In this document: positions 23,668-31,696 of the stretch, in pieces
How positions within the stretch are numbered: the stretch's first letter is position 1
Layout of the letters: every line of letters begins with the position of its first letter
Assembly: GCA_902779875.1 (NCBI GenBank)
Contig: CACZCX010000014.1
Coordinates: 1-35,399 of the forward strand
Direction: 5' to 3'
Source of the DNA: an uncultured Bacteroidales bacterium
Lineage (GTDB): Bacteria > Bacteroidota > Bacteroidia > Bacteroidales > Bacteroidaceae
Length of the DNA: 35,399 bases
Made by a program: the position numbers and the translations under genes
Notes under the pieces: generated by a model
The model's input: the letters and a program-made list of their open reading frames with translations, nothing else
Told to the model about the DNA's origin: nothing
The model's database searches: none

Positions 23668-26184
23668 TCACTCACTCTTGATCACATCGGCAGGGTTCTC
23701 ACGAGCGGTCCTGAGCACACGGTGTCCTACGGTCAGGCAGATGACTAACGCCATTGATGCGAATATGACTGCATATATCCACCAGCTGATTGTAGCCTGG
23801 AAACGGAACTGCTGCTGCCACACCTTTACTACGGGATATCCCGTCATGAATGCCGGTATGGAAGATACCAGGAACAGTATTCCGTAATTGCGTACAAATA
23901 TGGAGAGTATGTCGCTCACCCTCGCCCCATGAACCTTGCGCACGGCAATCTCACGTCTCTTCTCCTGGCATGAGAGCGCCAATATGGAGTATATACCGGC
24001 AAGTGATATTATCAGGCAGATTATGCCAAGCGTCTCGATCAATGCGGCAAGATGACGGTCATTGGTGAGTGTCTCATAGAAATAGTCCTCCGAAAACTTA
24101 AGCTCATATTCCAATCCCGTCCCCTTCATTATCTCTGCAATCCTTACTCCCAGTTCCTTACTTGTACCGTGCTTGTATGTCAGGGTTATCAGAGCCTCGG
24201 ACCATCCCAATGACACGCCGATGATCTTAGAATTACCGGGTGCACAGAGTATATAACTTTCCGGTTCCATATTGAACTCTGTCAGATACAGGTCACTTAC
24301 TATGGCCAATATCCTGTATGTGTAAGTCACATCCCTTAATTCACCATCCAGAATAGTCGGTACGCCATTGTCCCATACGAACTGTGACGGTGTACGGTAC
24401 TGCCTTCGGATGGTTATAACAGGCTCATCGGCTATATCACCGAGCCCCAGCTCGCGCTGCAGGTTCCGGGTGATCACTATCTCGTCATCCCTGAGCGGCC
24501 TGTCCGGGATTGCTCCGTCCAGGACATCAAGGGAGAGGAATTTCATAAGGGTGGTATCAATAATGGCCAGGATATTTGTCCTTACGTTATCATCACCGTT
24601 TATCCATGCGCCATCCTGCTTCCATACTGTATGGACTGCCTGGTATATGTTATTCACATCACCTATACCCGTGTAAACATCATCAACACAAGGAATACCC
24701 TTTAGTTTTGATGTCAGCCCATATAAACCGTCAATCCGGTCCATATAATCTGCACCATTCTCATAACCCATTGGCATAAAGGGGCCTTCTTCGGCAAAGG
24801 CGTAACCTTGAAAACCGTCATACATGTTATTCGGATTTAATACGGTCAGTACTGCCGTATCATTCACCCTTATGCCCCAGTTGTTGTTCCTAAGGAACCG
24901 GAACTGATGCAGGAATGCAAAGACCACATACGCGAACAGCACGCTTACAAATATCTGGATTCCCATGCTTATGCCACGGAACGTCTTACCCGTCTTGCTT
25001 ACCAGCGTGCTCTGCATGGTCCTGTGTCTAACCATGCCTACCGATATGATGCTAACTGCCATAGAAACGGCAAAGGCTATCGCTATCACAGCCAGACTTC
25101 CCCACATCACATATCCGCCGCTCATACCTATATCCGCCATTCTGCGGAAAGGCTCCTTAAGGATCAGGACCAAAATGAATCCCAGGACCGATGCCACCCC
25201 AAGAACAATACCTGACTCAACCGCCATCATACCTATGACAGACCTCGGAGTCGCTCCATGGACAATCCTGAGCACCATCTCATGCTCCCTGTTCCTTACC
25301 CTGTTCAGGTTAAAGAGCAGGTAATTGACCAGGGCGCACAGCGTGAGCAGAAGGCTGGCCCAGGCAAACATTCCGGCATGTTCATATCCTATATACATCT
25401 CACGGGCGACAACCATCTTATGAGCCTGGCTGATCGGGAGCAGTCTGTATTTGAATTTGTCGTGATCGAATTGTGTATCCCTGTTCCTGGATGCGGTGTA
25501 CAAATCAGAGAGCCTATCCGGATCCGTTCCGATGTGTATCTTGAAAAAGACGTTGGGGCATCTGTCCAAGTCATCATAACTAACCCACTTGGACAAAACG
25601 CCCCACACGGCCAATACGCCCGGTTTAATCTCAGGAAAGATGTGTAATGAGATCATATCGAACTTAAGATATGACGGCCCGCGGAACGGAGATATTACAG
25701 CACATACGGTCTTTCCGAACAGTTCCTGTCCTATAGGGTCCGTACCGGGGAACCTCTCTTGGGCGAACGATTGTGATATGGCCACGTAATTGCTGTCACG
25801 CATAAAGCTGCGGTTGCCACTGGCCAGCCCCAGGTCAAAGTATTCAAAGAACATGGAATCGGCTATCAGTTCCTCTACATCGCCATGATAGCGGTAGTTC
25901 CATTTGGTATATGACTCCACCTCACTGAACTCAAGCAACGGGTCCAACGTTTCCGGATCGAACTGGGGTATATAAGGCACAGGATTATAGGGAGATTCCG
26001 CCGATAATGTATATATCCGGTCCGAATCCTTATGGAACGTATCGAATGACTCCTCAAAACGGATCCACAAAGCGGAAAAGCTCAGACAAACAAGGCCCGC
26101 AGCAAGGCCCAACACGCAGACTGTGTTCTGCAAGGCATACTTTCGTATGTTGCGCAGCGCGTTTATAAGATAATGGACTAGCAT
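23668..26184 (-). CDS. FtsX/MacB-type ABC transporter permease (permease 2 of the locus)
   Basis: 838 aa, the longest of the five. It starts MLVHYLINALRNIRKYALQNTVCVLGLAAGLVCLSFSALW and continues WIRFEESFDTFHKDSDRIYTLSAE, a segment shared with the permease at 26210-28603 and seen in many Bacteroidetes MacB-like permeases. A three-helix block is at about 275-390, a second helix at 410-425, a second periplasmic domain, and the C-terminal block has RREIAVRKVHGARVSDILSIF, ending NPADVIKSE. It follows the upstream permease by 25 nt, in an operon without an ATPase gene. It is more like 26210-28603 than the three permeases downstream. Confidence 0.91.
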   Translation of the reverse strand: MLVHYLINALRNIRKYALQNTVCVLGLAAGLVCLSFSALWIRFEESFDTFHKDSDRIYTLSAESPYNPVPYIPQFDPETLDPLLEFSEVESYTKWNYRYHGDVEELIADSMFFEYFDLGLASGNRSFMRDSNYVAISQSFAQERFPGTDPIGQELFGKTVCAVISPFRGPSYLKFDMISLHIFPEIKPGVLAVWGVLSKWVSYDDLDRCPNVFFKIHIGTDPDRLSDLYTASRNRDTQFDHDKFKYRLLPISQAHKMVVAREMYIGYEHAGMFAWASLLLTLCALVNYLLFNLNRVRNREHEMVLRIVHGATPRSVIGMMAVESGIVLGVASVLGFILVLILKEPFRRMADIGMSGGYVMWGSLAVIAIAFAVSMAVSIISVGMVRHRTMQSTLVSKTGKTFRGISMGIQIFVSVLFAYVVFAFLHQFRFLRNNNWGIRVNDTAVLTVLNPNNMYDGFQGYAFAEEGPFMPMGYENGADYMDRIDGLYGLTSKLKGIPCVDDVYTGIGDVNNIYQAVHTVWKQDGAWINGDDNVRTNILAIIDTTLMKFLSLDVLDGAIPDRPLRDDEIVITRNLQRELGLGDIADEPVITIRRQYRTPSQFVWDNGVPTILDGELRDVTYTYRILAIVSDLYLTEFNMEPESYILCAPGNSKIIGVSLGWSEALITLTYKHGTSKELGVRIAEIMKGTGLEYELKFSEDYFYETLTNDRHLAALIETLGIICLIISLAGIYSILALSCQEKRREIAVRKVHGARVSDILSIFVRNYGILFLVSSIPAFMTGYPVVKVWQQQFRFQATISWWIYAVIFASMALVICLTVGHRVLRTARENPADVIKSE

Positions 26185-26209
26185 AACAGGATTATTGAGT
26201 TATTAAGGA

Positions 26210-28603
26210 CTACTCGCTCTTGATCACATCGATGGGATTCTGTGATGATGCCCTACGGATGTTGTTGAATATAATCAGGCCTATGAACAGTATCATCCCG
26301 GCCAGAACCAGCAGATAAGTCCATACCCCTATCGGAGCCTGACGGATATAAGCAGACTGCCAGCCGTGCATGATGAGTGTGCCTACGGGGAATGCCACCA
26401 CTGCTGCAGCTACGATTACCGGCACATAGTCCTTGAGGAACAGACGCAGTACATCCGAACGTTTGGCTCCGTTTATCTTACGCACCGCAATCTCACGGCG
26501 GCGGCGCTCACATGAGAGTGACACTATGCTGAACACACCGCTTACTGCTATGATTATGCAGACTATGGTAATTATGAGCAGGAACTTACCCAATGCCAGC
26601 TCGGATTTGATGTAGTTGTTTATATAATCATCCTCCATGTTCCTGATCACATGATATATTCCCGGATGGACATTCTCAAAGACCTGGGTAATCTTATTCC
26701 TGAGCGAGCTCCAGTCAGTACCCTCCCTGAACCTGAACATAAACAGATTGGGCCTGTTCACTCCCGATATGCTGTTCTCGCGCTCATACTCGTAAACCAA
26801 CGGTATGGTGGCAGCCTTGGGACTTGTATAGCAGACATCCCTTATTACACCTTTCACGACATAAGGCTGGTAATAGCTGAATATGGTCTTGCCTACTATC
26901 TGTTCCGGACCTCCCAGCAGGTTGGCAAGCGTCTCGCTTATGACAACCGCATTCTCCTGCTCGTTCTCCCAGCTGAACAGCTCGCCGGCTATGGGCTGGA
27001 TCTCTATCATATCAAGATATTCGCGATTCGCCTTAATGTAAATGACACGGATATCATTATCAGCGATTAAGCTCTCGAACGTAGTATCCGTGGTAACAGC
27101 CGAACTGGTGTGGTACTGGAAATATGAGTCATAGCCATACACAACCTTATCTATCTCAGGCAGCTGTTTAAGCTGTTCCCTTACCGCATCCACCTCGGTC
27201 TCATTCAGTCCGTATTGGTATATGGAACCAATATTGTGCTTGACATATCCCATATCCCTGGAGCCAATCAGGTAGTTGATCTGTCTCTGCATCACGACCG
27301 TGCAGAATATGGCGCACAGGCTTATGGCCAGCTGGAATCCTATGCTCATCTTATAGCCTGATATGGCACTGCCGCGGCTCATGGAACGGCCAAGATAAAG
27401 CGAGAGCTGTCTTTTGCTTACGGCCGATGATATGACGGATGCTATCAGGACCGATATGACACCTATCACCACAGCATACAGTACATATCCGCGTATAAAA
27501 AAGCTGAAAGGTTCGTCGATTGTACTGAATCGTGTAAAGTACGGCAGTGAGAGTATGCATATTACAGCACCGGTTACGATTGCCGCAATCAGCACGACCG
27601 ATATCTCCACGACAAACAGGCCAAGTATCTGAATAGGCGTGGCACCGTTTGCATACCGCAGTGATATCTCACGCATCCTTATGCCGATTCGGGTTACCAG
27701 CATGGTAAAATAGTTTGTCAGAGAGCAGACTATCATGACCAATCCCAGAATCAGCAGTACTATGATGTATCGGATGTTAAGGTTCATGACGGAAAGCGCC
27801 TCCTCCTGGCGGAGTTTGGTCATGGGTACCAGTTTATAGCTGTGGGCATCCACCATCGTATATGTCACCACCTGTCCGTCCTCATCGGTAAAGCTCTGGG
27901 GTGTAAACAGTGTGTCATTGGCAATCATACCGGCCAGATAATCAGCGTTGTCCTTGCGTACCCGTACAAAGTCCAGTGATGAAAGGACATACCTGGTGTC
28001 ATATCTGTTCAAATCATACCCCCTAAGGAAATCATAATATATCGATGTAGGTTCCATAGGGTCGGCTATGACGGAAATGACTATCATCTGTCCCTGGTCC
28101 GTATAGAGAGTCTTGCCTATGGCATCGCCGCCAAAAAGCATGTCGGCGTTCTTTTGGGTTATGGCAGCTTCAGAATAGGAAAGGTTAAGGATACTCTCCC
28201 CTTCCAGCACCTTGACATCAAAAAAGTTCTGGAAACGGTCGTCAATGACAACTCCTTTCAGGGTGTATTCCGGTTTGCCGTCACGCATTATCTTATAGTC
28301 ATTCGGTATCTCGCATCGGGTCCACTCCTCTATCTGGGGATATTTTCCGGCCAGATAATCACCCTCGGGATATGATGTATAGGGGCGGAATTCATTATCG
28401 GCGGCATTGGAGTTCCTGCCCATTACCAGATAGATATCATCGGCATCACGGTGGAACCTGTCAAAACTGTGCTCATACCTTATCCAGATATACGTAAGTG
28501 AGCAGAATACCATACCAAGTGCAACGGAGAGGACACCTATTGTTGACTGCAGTCTGTACTTAGCCAGATTGCGGAGTGCCATTTTAAGATTGTGACTGAA
28601 CAT
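26210..28603 (-). CDS. FtsX/MacB-type ABC transporter permease (permease 1 of the locus)
   Basis: 797 aa from ATG 28603. It starts MFSHNLKMALRNLAKYRLQSTIGVLSVALGMVFCSLTYIW, then IRYEHSFDRFHRDADDIYLVMGRN. Three helices lie at about 285-405, a central helix at about 420-445, and the C-terminal block has RRREIAVRKINGAKRSDVLRLF, ending NPIDVIKSE. The open frame extends 23 residues further upstream, but that part crosses the predicted -33/-7 promoter, so the internal ATG, which aligns with the N-termini of the other four permeases, is preferred. It heads the two-permease operon and has a full consensus promoter plus the shared motif. Confidence 0.91.
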   Translation of the reverse strand: MFSHNLKMALRNLAKYRLQSTIGVLSVALGMVFCSLTYIWIRYEHSFDRFHRDADDIYLVMGRNSNAADNEFRPYTSYPEGDYLAGKYPQIEEWTRCEIPNDYKIMRDGKPEYTLKGVVIDDRFQNFFDVKVLEGESILNLSYSEAAITQKNADMLFGGDAIGKTLYTDQGQMIVISVIADPMEPTSIYYDFLRGYDLNRYDTRYVLSSLDFVRVRKDNADYLAGMIANDTLFTPQSFTDEDGQVVTYTMVDAHSYKLVPMTKLRQEEALSVMNLNIRYIIVLLILGLVMIVCSLTNYFTMLVTRIGIRMREISLRYANGATPIQILGLFVVEISVVLIAAIVTGAVICILSLPYFTRFSTIDEPFSFFIRGYVLYAVVIGVISVLIASVISSAVSKRQLSLYLGRSMSRGSAISGYKMSIGFQLAISLCAIFCTVVMQRQINYLIGSRDMGYVKHNIGSIYQYGLNETEVDAVREQLKQLPEIDKVVYGYDSYFQYHTSSAVTTDTTFESLIADNDIRVIYIKANREYLDMIEIQPIAGELFSWENEQENAVVISETLANLLGGPEQIVGKTIFSYYQPYVVKGVIRDVCYTSPKAATIPLVYEYERENSISGVNRPNLFMFRFREGTDWSSLRNKITQVFENVHPGIYHVIRNMEDDYINNYIKSELALGKFLLIITIVCIIIAVSGVFSIVSLSCERRRREIAVRKINGAKRSDVLRLFLKDYVPVIVAAAVVAFPVGTLIMHGWQSAYIRQAPIGVWTYLLVLAGMILFIGLIIFNNIRRASSQNPIDVIKSE

Positions 28604-28627
28604 CTGTAACGGTTTTTGTTTATGCTC

Positions 28628-28660
28628 CAAAAATACCCTGCCTACTCTCCACATGCCAAA
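28628..28660 (-). promoter_or_regulatory. Promoter of the two-permease operon
   Basis: Minus strand: TTTG (complement of 28657-28660), 21 nt, TATTTTTG (complement of 28628-28635), then 24 nt to the ATG at 28603. Full consensus. Confidence 0.82.
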
Positions 28661-28661
28661 G

Positions 28662-28690
28662 AAAAAGGGCAAAATCAGTGATTCCGCCCT
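28662..28690 (-). terminator. Intrinsic terminator of the valS-helicase operon
   Basis: Minus strand: AGGGCGGAAT, loop CACTG, ATTTTGCCCT, then T's; a 10-bp stem with two G-T pairs. It fills almost exactly the 31-nt gap between the 23-bp motif and the -33 box of the permease promoter. Weaker than the other terminators. Confidence 0.6.
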
Positions 28691-28691
28691 A

Positions 28692-28714
28692 AAAACGTCT
28701 ATTTTTTTTACACT
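28692..28714 (-). promoter_or_regulatory. Shared 23-bp regulatory motif, copy 3 (two-permease operon promoter)
   Basis: Minus strand AGTGT, an A-tract, TA, GACGTTTT. It ends 31 nt before the -33 TTTG and 56 nt before the -7 box, identical to the tolC promoter. It lies 21 nt past the helicase stop codon and is separated from its promoter by the helicase-operon terminator. Confidence 0.82.
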
Positions 28715-28735
28715 CAGCCGGCTTCCGCCCTGTTC

Positions 28736-30775
28736 TTATCGGCGGGATTTCCTTGAGGGTTTGGTACGGGCGGCCTTGCGACCGTTGACCTTCTCCTTGC
28801 GTGAGGGTTTCTCCTTATGGGCCGATGCCTTCTTCCTGGACTTGCCGGCGTTTTCACCGCGGAAGAACTGACGCCAGTCGCCGTCCTCAAAATCGCGCCA
28901 GAAATCATCATCCTGGGCTATCTGGACCTGCGGGGCACGCTGAGGATTATGACGCTCTGTCTTTCCCGATGACTTGGGTCTCTCCTCACGGCGGGAGGTC
29001 TCCTGACGTGAAGACCTCTTCTCTTTGGCGGGGCGTTCCTCACGGCGGGGCTTCTCCTCACGGGCAGGCCTCTCCTCACGGCGGGGCTTACGTTCGGCGC
29101 GGGGCTTGCGTTCACGAGCCGGTGCTGCATCGGCCTCCTGACCATCCTCCGTGCGTGTCTCGGCGACCTCCACATGAACCTCGCGGCCCTTGTACTTGAT
29201 GCCGTCCATGCCGTTGAGAATCTCCTCGGTATACTCCTCGGGGCACTCAAAGAATGAGAAGTTCTGCATGAGGTCTATACGGCCCACATCCACGCGGCCG
29301 GCCACGTTGCGGTTGAGCATCTCAATCACATGGACGGGCTGTACATGGTCCTTGCGGCCTATGTTTATGAAGAAGCGGGTGTAACCCTTCTGTGCGCGGT
29401 GACGGTCCTTTTTCTTACGTTTCTCCTCATCGGCCTCCTTACGGGTCACCTCCTCAAGTTCGGGAGCATCCTTATAGTAACGGACAAACCTGCCGAACTC
29501 ACGGGTCACTATGCGCTTGATGATATCGTTCTTGTCCATCCAGTCAAGACGACGGAATATCTCAGGCAGGAATCCCTCAATCTGCTCCTCGTTGACCTCT
29601 ATACGCTCCAGGTCATCAATCACCTTATAGAGCTGTTTCTCGCATATCTGGGTGCCGGTAGGCATCTCGCCCTGTACGAACTGCTTGCCTATGGCCTTCT
29701 CTATGAAACGTATCTTGCCTTTCTCGCGCAGGTTCACGATCGATATCGATGTACCTGTCTTGCCGGCACGACCGGTACGGCCGCTGCGATGGGTGTAGTT
29801 CTCTATGTCATCGGGCAGGCCGAAGTTGATCACATGCGTGAGGTTATCCACGTCAAGTCCGCGGGCTGCCACATCGGTAGCCACCAGCAACTGGAGCTGA
29901 TGTTTGCGGAACTTGTTCATGGTCAGGTCACGCTGTGCCTGCGACAGGTCGCCGTGAAGGGCATCGGCGTTATAGCCGTCCTGCATGAGTTTGTCCGATA
30001 TCTCCTGAGTCTCCAGGCGGGTACGGCAGAATATGATGGCGTATATGGAGGGATAATAGTCCACGATACGCTTGAGTGCCAGGTACTTGTCCTTGGCATG
30101 CACCATATAGTAGACGTGGTTCACGTTCTCGGCGCCCTCGTTACGGGTTCCGACCACGATCTCACGTGCGTTGTGCAGATATTTCTTTGATATGGACTGG
30201 ATTTCCTTGCTCATGGTAGCCGAGAACATAAGCATCTTACGCTCCTCGGGCACCTGTGAGAGGATGCTCTCAAGAGCCTCCGAGAAACCCATGTTGAGCA
30301 TCTCATCGGCCTCGTCAAGTATTACCGTGCGGATTGTATCCAGACTTACCACGCCGCGCTCCATAAGGTCTATGAGACGACCCGGAGTTGCCACTATGAT
30401 ATGTGCGCCGCGTTTGAAGTTACGTATCTGGTTCTCTATCGATGAGCCACCGTACATGGGAATGACATGCAGTCCCTCTATGTAGTGCGAGAAGTCGGCC
30501 AGGTCACTGGCTATCTGCACGCACAGCTCACGGGTGGGGCTGAGGATAAGGAATTGAGCCTCACGGCTCTCTACATCGGTCCTCTGGATGGCCGGGATTC
30601 CGTAGGCGGCTGTCTTGCCGGTGCCGGTCTGTGCCAGAGCCACCACATCGCCGCTTCCCTCCTCGAGGAGATAGGGTATCACTGCTTCCTGGACCGGCAT
30701 GGGGTGCTCGAATCCAAGCTCTTCGATCGCTTTGAGTATCGGGCCCGACACTCCCAGTTCCTGGAATGAACTCAT
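28736..30775 (-). CDS. DEAD-box RNA helicase with DbpA-type RNA-binding domain
   Basis: 679 aa. The RecA-1 domain has the Q motif (FEHPMPVQ), Walker A AQTGTGKT at 48-55, SPTRELCVQ, ILDEADEML and SAT. The RecA-2 domain has IFCRTRLETQEI, VATDVAARGLDVD and HRSGRTGRAGKTG. Residues of about 440-535 form a DbpA/CsdA-like RNA-binding domain (GYTRFFINIGRKDHVQP...VGRIDLMQNFSFFECP). The last 145 residues are a disordered, highly charged tail with repeated REERP/REEKP units and a basic Lys/Arg end. This matches the DeaD/CsdA class that unwinds rRNA and mRNA structure and works in ribosome assembly and cold adaptation. It is the third gene of the valS operon, 15 nt after its neighbour. A specific symbol (deaD or rhlE) is not assigned. 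Confidence 0.94.
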   Translation of the reverse strand: MSSFQELGVSGPILKAIEELGFEHPMPVQEAVIPYLLEEGSGDVVALAQTGTGKTAAYGIPAIQRTDVESREAQFLILSPTRELCVQIASDLADFSHYIEGLHVIPMYGGSSIENQIRNFKRGAHIIVATPGRLIDLMERGVVSLDTIRTVILDEADEMLNMGFSEALESILSQVPEERKMLMFSATMSKEIQSISKKYLHNAREIVVGTRNEGAENVNHVYYMVHAKDKYLALKRIVDYYPSIYAIIFCRTRLETQEISDKLMQDGYNADALHGDLSQAQRDLTMNKFRKHQLQLLVATDVAARGLDVDNLTHVINFGLPDDIENYTHRSGRTGRAGKTGTSISIVNLREKGKIRFIEKAIGKQFVQGEMPTGTQICEKQLYKVIDDLERIEVNEEQIEGFLPEIFRRLDWMDKNDIIKRIVTREFGRFVRYYKDAPELEEVTRKEADEEKRKKKDRHRAQKGYTRFFINIGRKDHVQPVHVIEMLNRNVAGRVDVGRIDLMQNFSFFECPEEYTEEILNGMDGIKYKGREVHVEVAETRTEDGQEADAAPARERKPRAERKPRREERPAREEKPRREERPAKEKRSSRQETSRREERPKSSGKTERHNPQRAPQVQIAQDDDFWRDFEDGDWRQFFRGENAGKSRKKASAHKEKPSRKEKVNGRKAARTKPSRKSRR

Positions 30776-30790
30776 CAGATTTTCAGGGTA

Positions 30791-31696
30791 TTAGTTAAGT
30801 GTGATGCTCTGCTCGCCTATCATCACGCCATCCACAAAGAGATAGGCGTTGTAGGTGCCTGAGCTGAGATATTCCTCCACATCCCAGTACATGGTAACCT
30901 CCTGCTGCTCGCCGTCGTATTCTATGTACTTCTTTGCAGAGTATTCCAACGGAACGTTCTCATAACGGAACGTGTTGGAGGGATCCTTTACGAGGGGCTC
31001 CCCGTCGGGTTTGGTAATACGCAGATATACGGTCTTCTCACCTGTCTGGACAGTGATGTTCTTGACTATGGTGAAGTTCACCGCAAACTGTGTGACATTC
31101 TTTACCTTACGTTCCTCCTTGCCGCGTTTGTTACGGGCGGAGATGGTGATGGCGGCGGCATCAAGCTGAGAGGCAAGCGCCACCTTCTCCTCGGCCTTCT
31201 GTTTGTCGACAGTCAGTTTCTCGACCACCTTGGTCTGCTCCTGATACTGCTGACGCACACGTGTATTCTCCCTGGCCAGCTGCTTGTTCACCTGGTCCAG
31301 TGAATCGATCTGCCTTACGTAGGAACGCATGACCTCACGCACGGTGGCAAGCTCCTTCTTGAGTCGCTTGATCTCGGCTGCGTTGGTAGCCTTGGTCTGA
31401 CGCAGCTCCTCCAGCAACTGCTGTGTACGCTGCTTCTCCCTGTCCAGCTGGCGTATAAGGGAGTCGTTTGAGATATGAATCTTCATCTCGTCATACTGAG
31501 TGGCGAATCCTGAATATTCATTCTCCATCTCCTCCTTCTCAATCTCAAAGAGTTGAGTCATATCCTCTATCTCCTGATCCTTGTTCTTGCCGTCAAGGTA
31601 GAGATAGACAACGGCGCACAGCAACATTACCATTGCAATGATGGCTACGACCATCAGTGCCACGCCATTCTTTTGGGTCTTTGTCTCGTTCTCCAT
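30791..31696 (-). CDS. Membrane-anchored coiled-coil protein of unknown function
   Basis: 301 aa, not recognised. A short polar N-terminus is followed by a membrane helix at 11-34 (GVALMVVAIIAMVMLLCAVVYLYL). A long Glu/Gln/Lys/Arg-rich coiled coil spans about 38-190 (for example LRQTKATNAAEIKRLKKEL). A compact C-terminal domain of about 110 residues is beta-rich (FAVNFTIVKNITVQTGEKTVYLRI...YLFVDGVMIGEQSITLN). With an inside-out orientation the coiled coil and the C-terminal domain would be periplasmic. Its ATG directly abuts the valS stop, and it precedes the helicase by 15 nt, so it is cotranscribed with translation genes. A role in envelope structure or division is possible, but nothing in the sequence fixes it. 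Confidence 0.75.
   Translation of the reverse strand: MENETKTQKNGVALMVVAIIAMVMLLCAVVYLYLDGKNKDQEIEDMTQLFEIEKEEMENEYSGFATQYDEMKIHISNDSLIRQLDREKQRTQQLLEELRQTKATNAAEIKRLKKELATVREVMRSYVRQIDSLDQVNKQLARENTRVRQQYQEQTKVVEKLTVDKQKAEEKVALASQLDAAAITISARNKRGKEERKVKNVTQFAVNFTIVKNITVQTGEKTVYLRITKPDGEPLVKDPSNTFRYENVPLEYSAKKYIEYDGEQQEVTMYWDVEEYLSSGTYNAYLFVDGVMIGEQSITLN

Noticed and set aside
29330-30190. 286-aa open frame antisense to the DEAD-box helicase
   Set aside because: The minus-strand helicase has all family motifs across this stretch; the antisense frame is a codon-bias shadow without known motifs.
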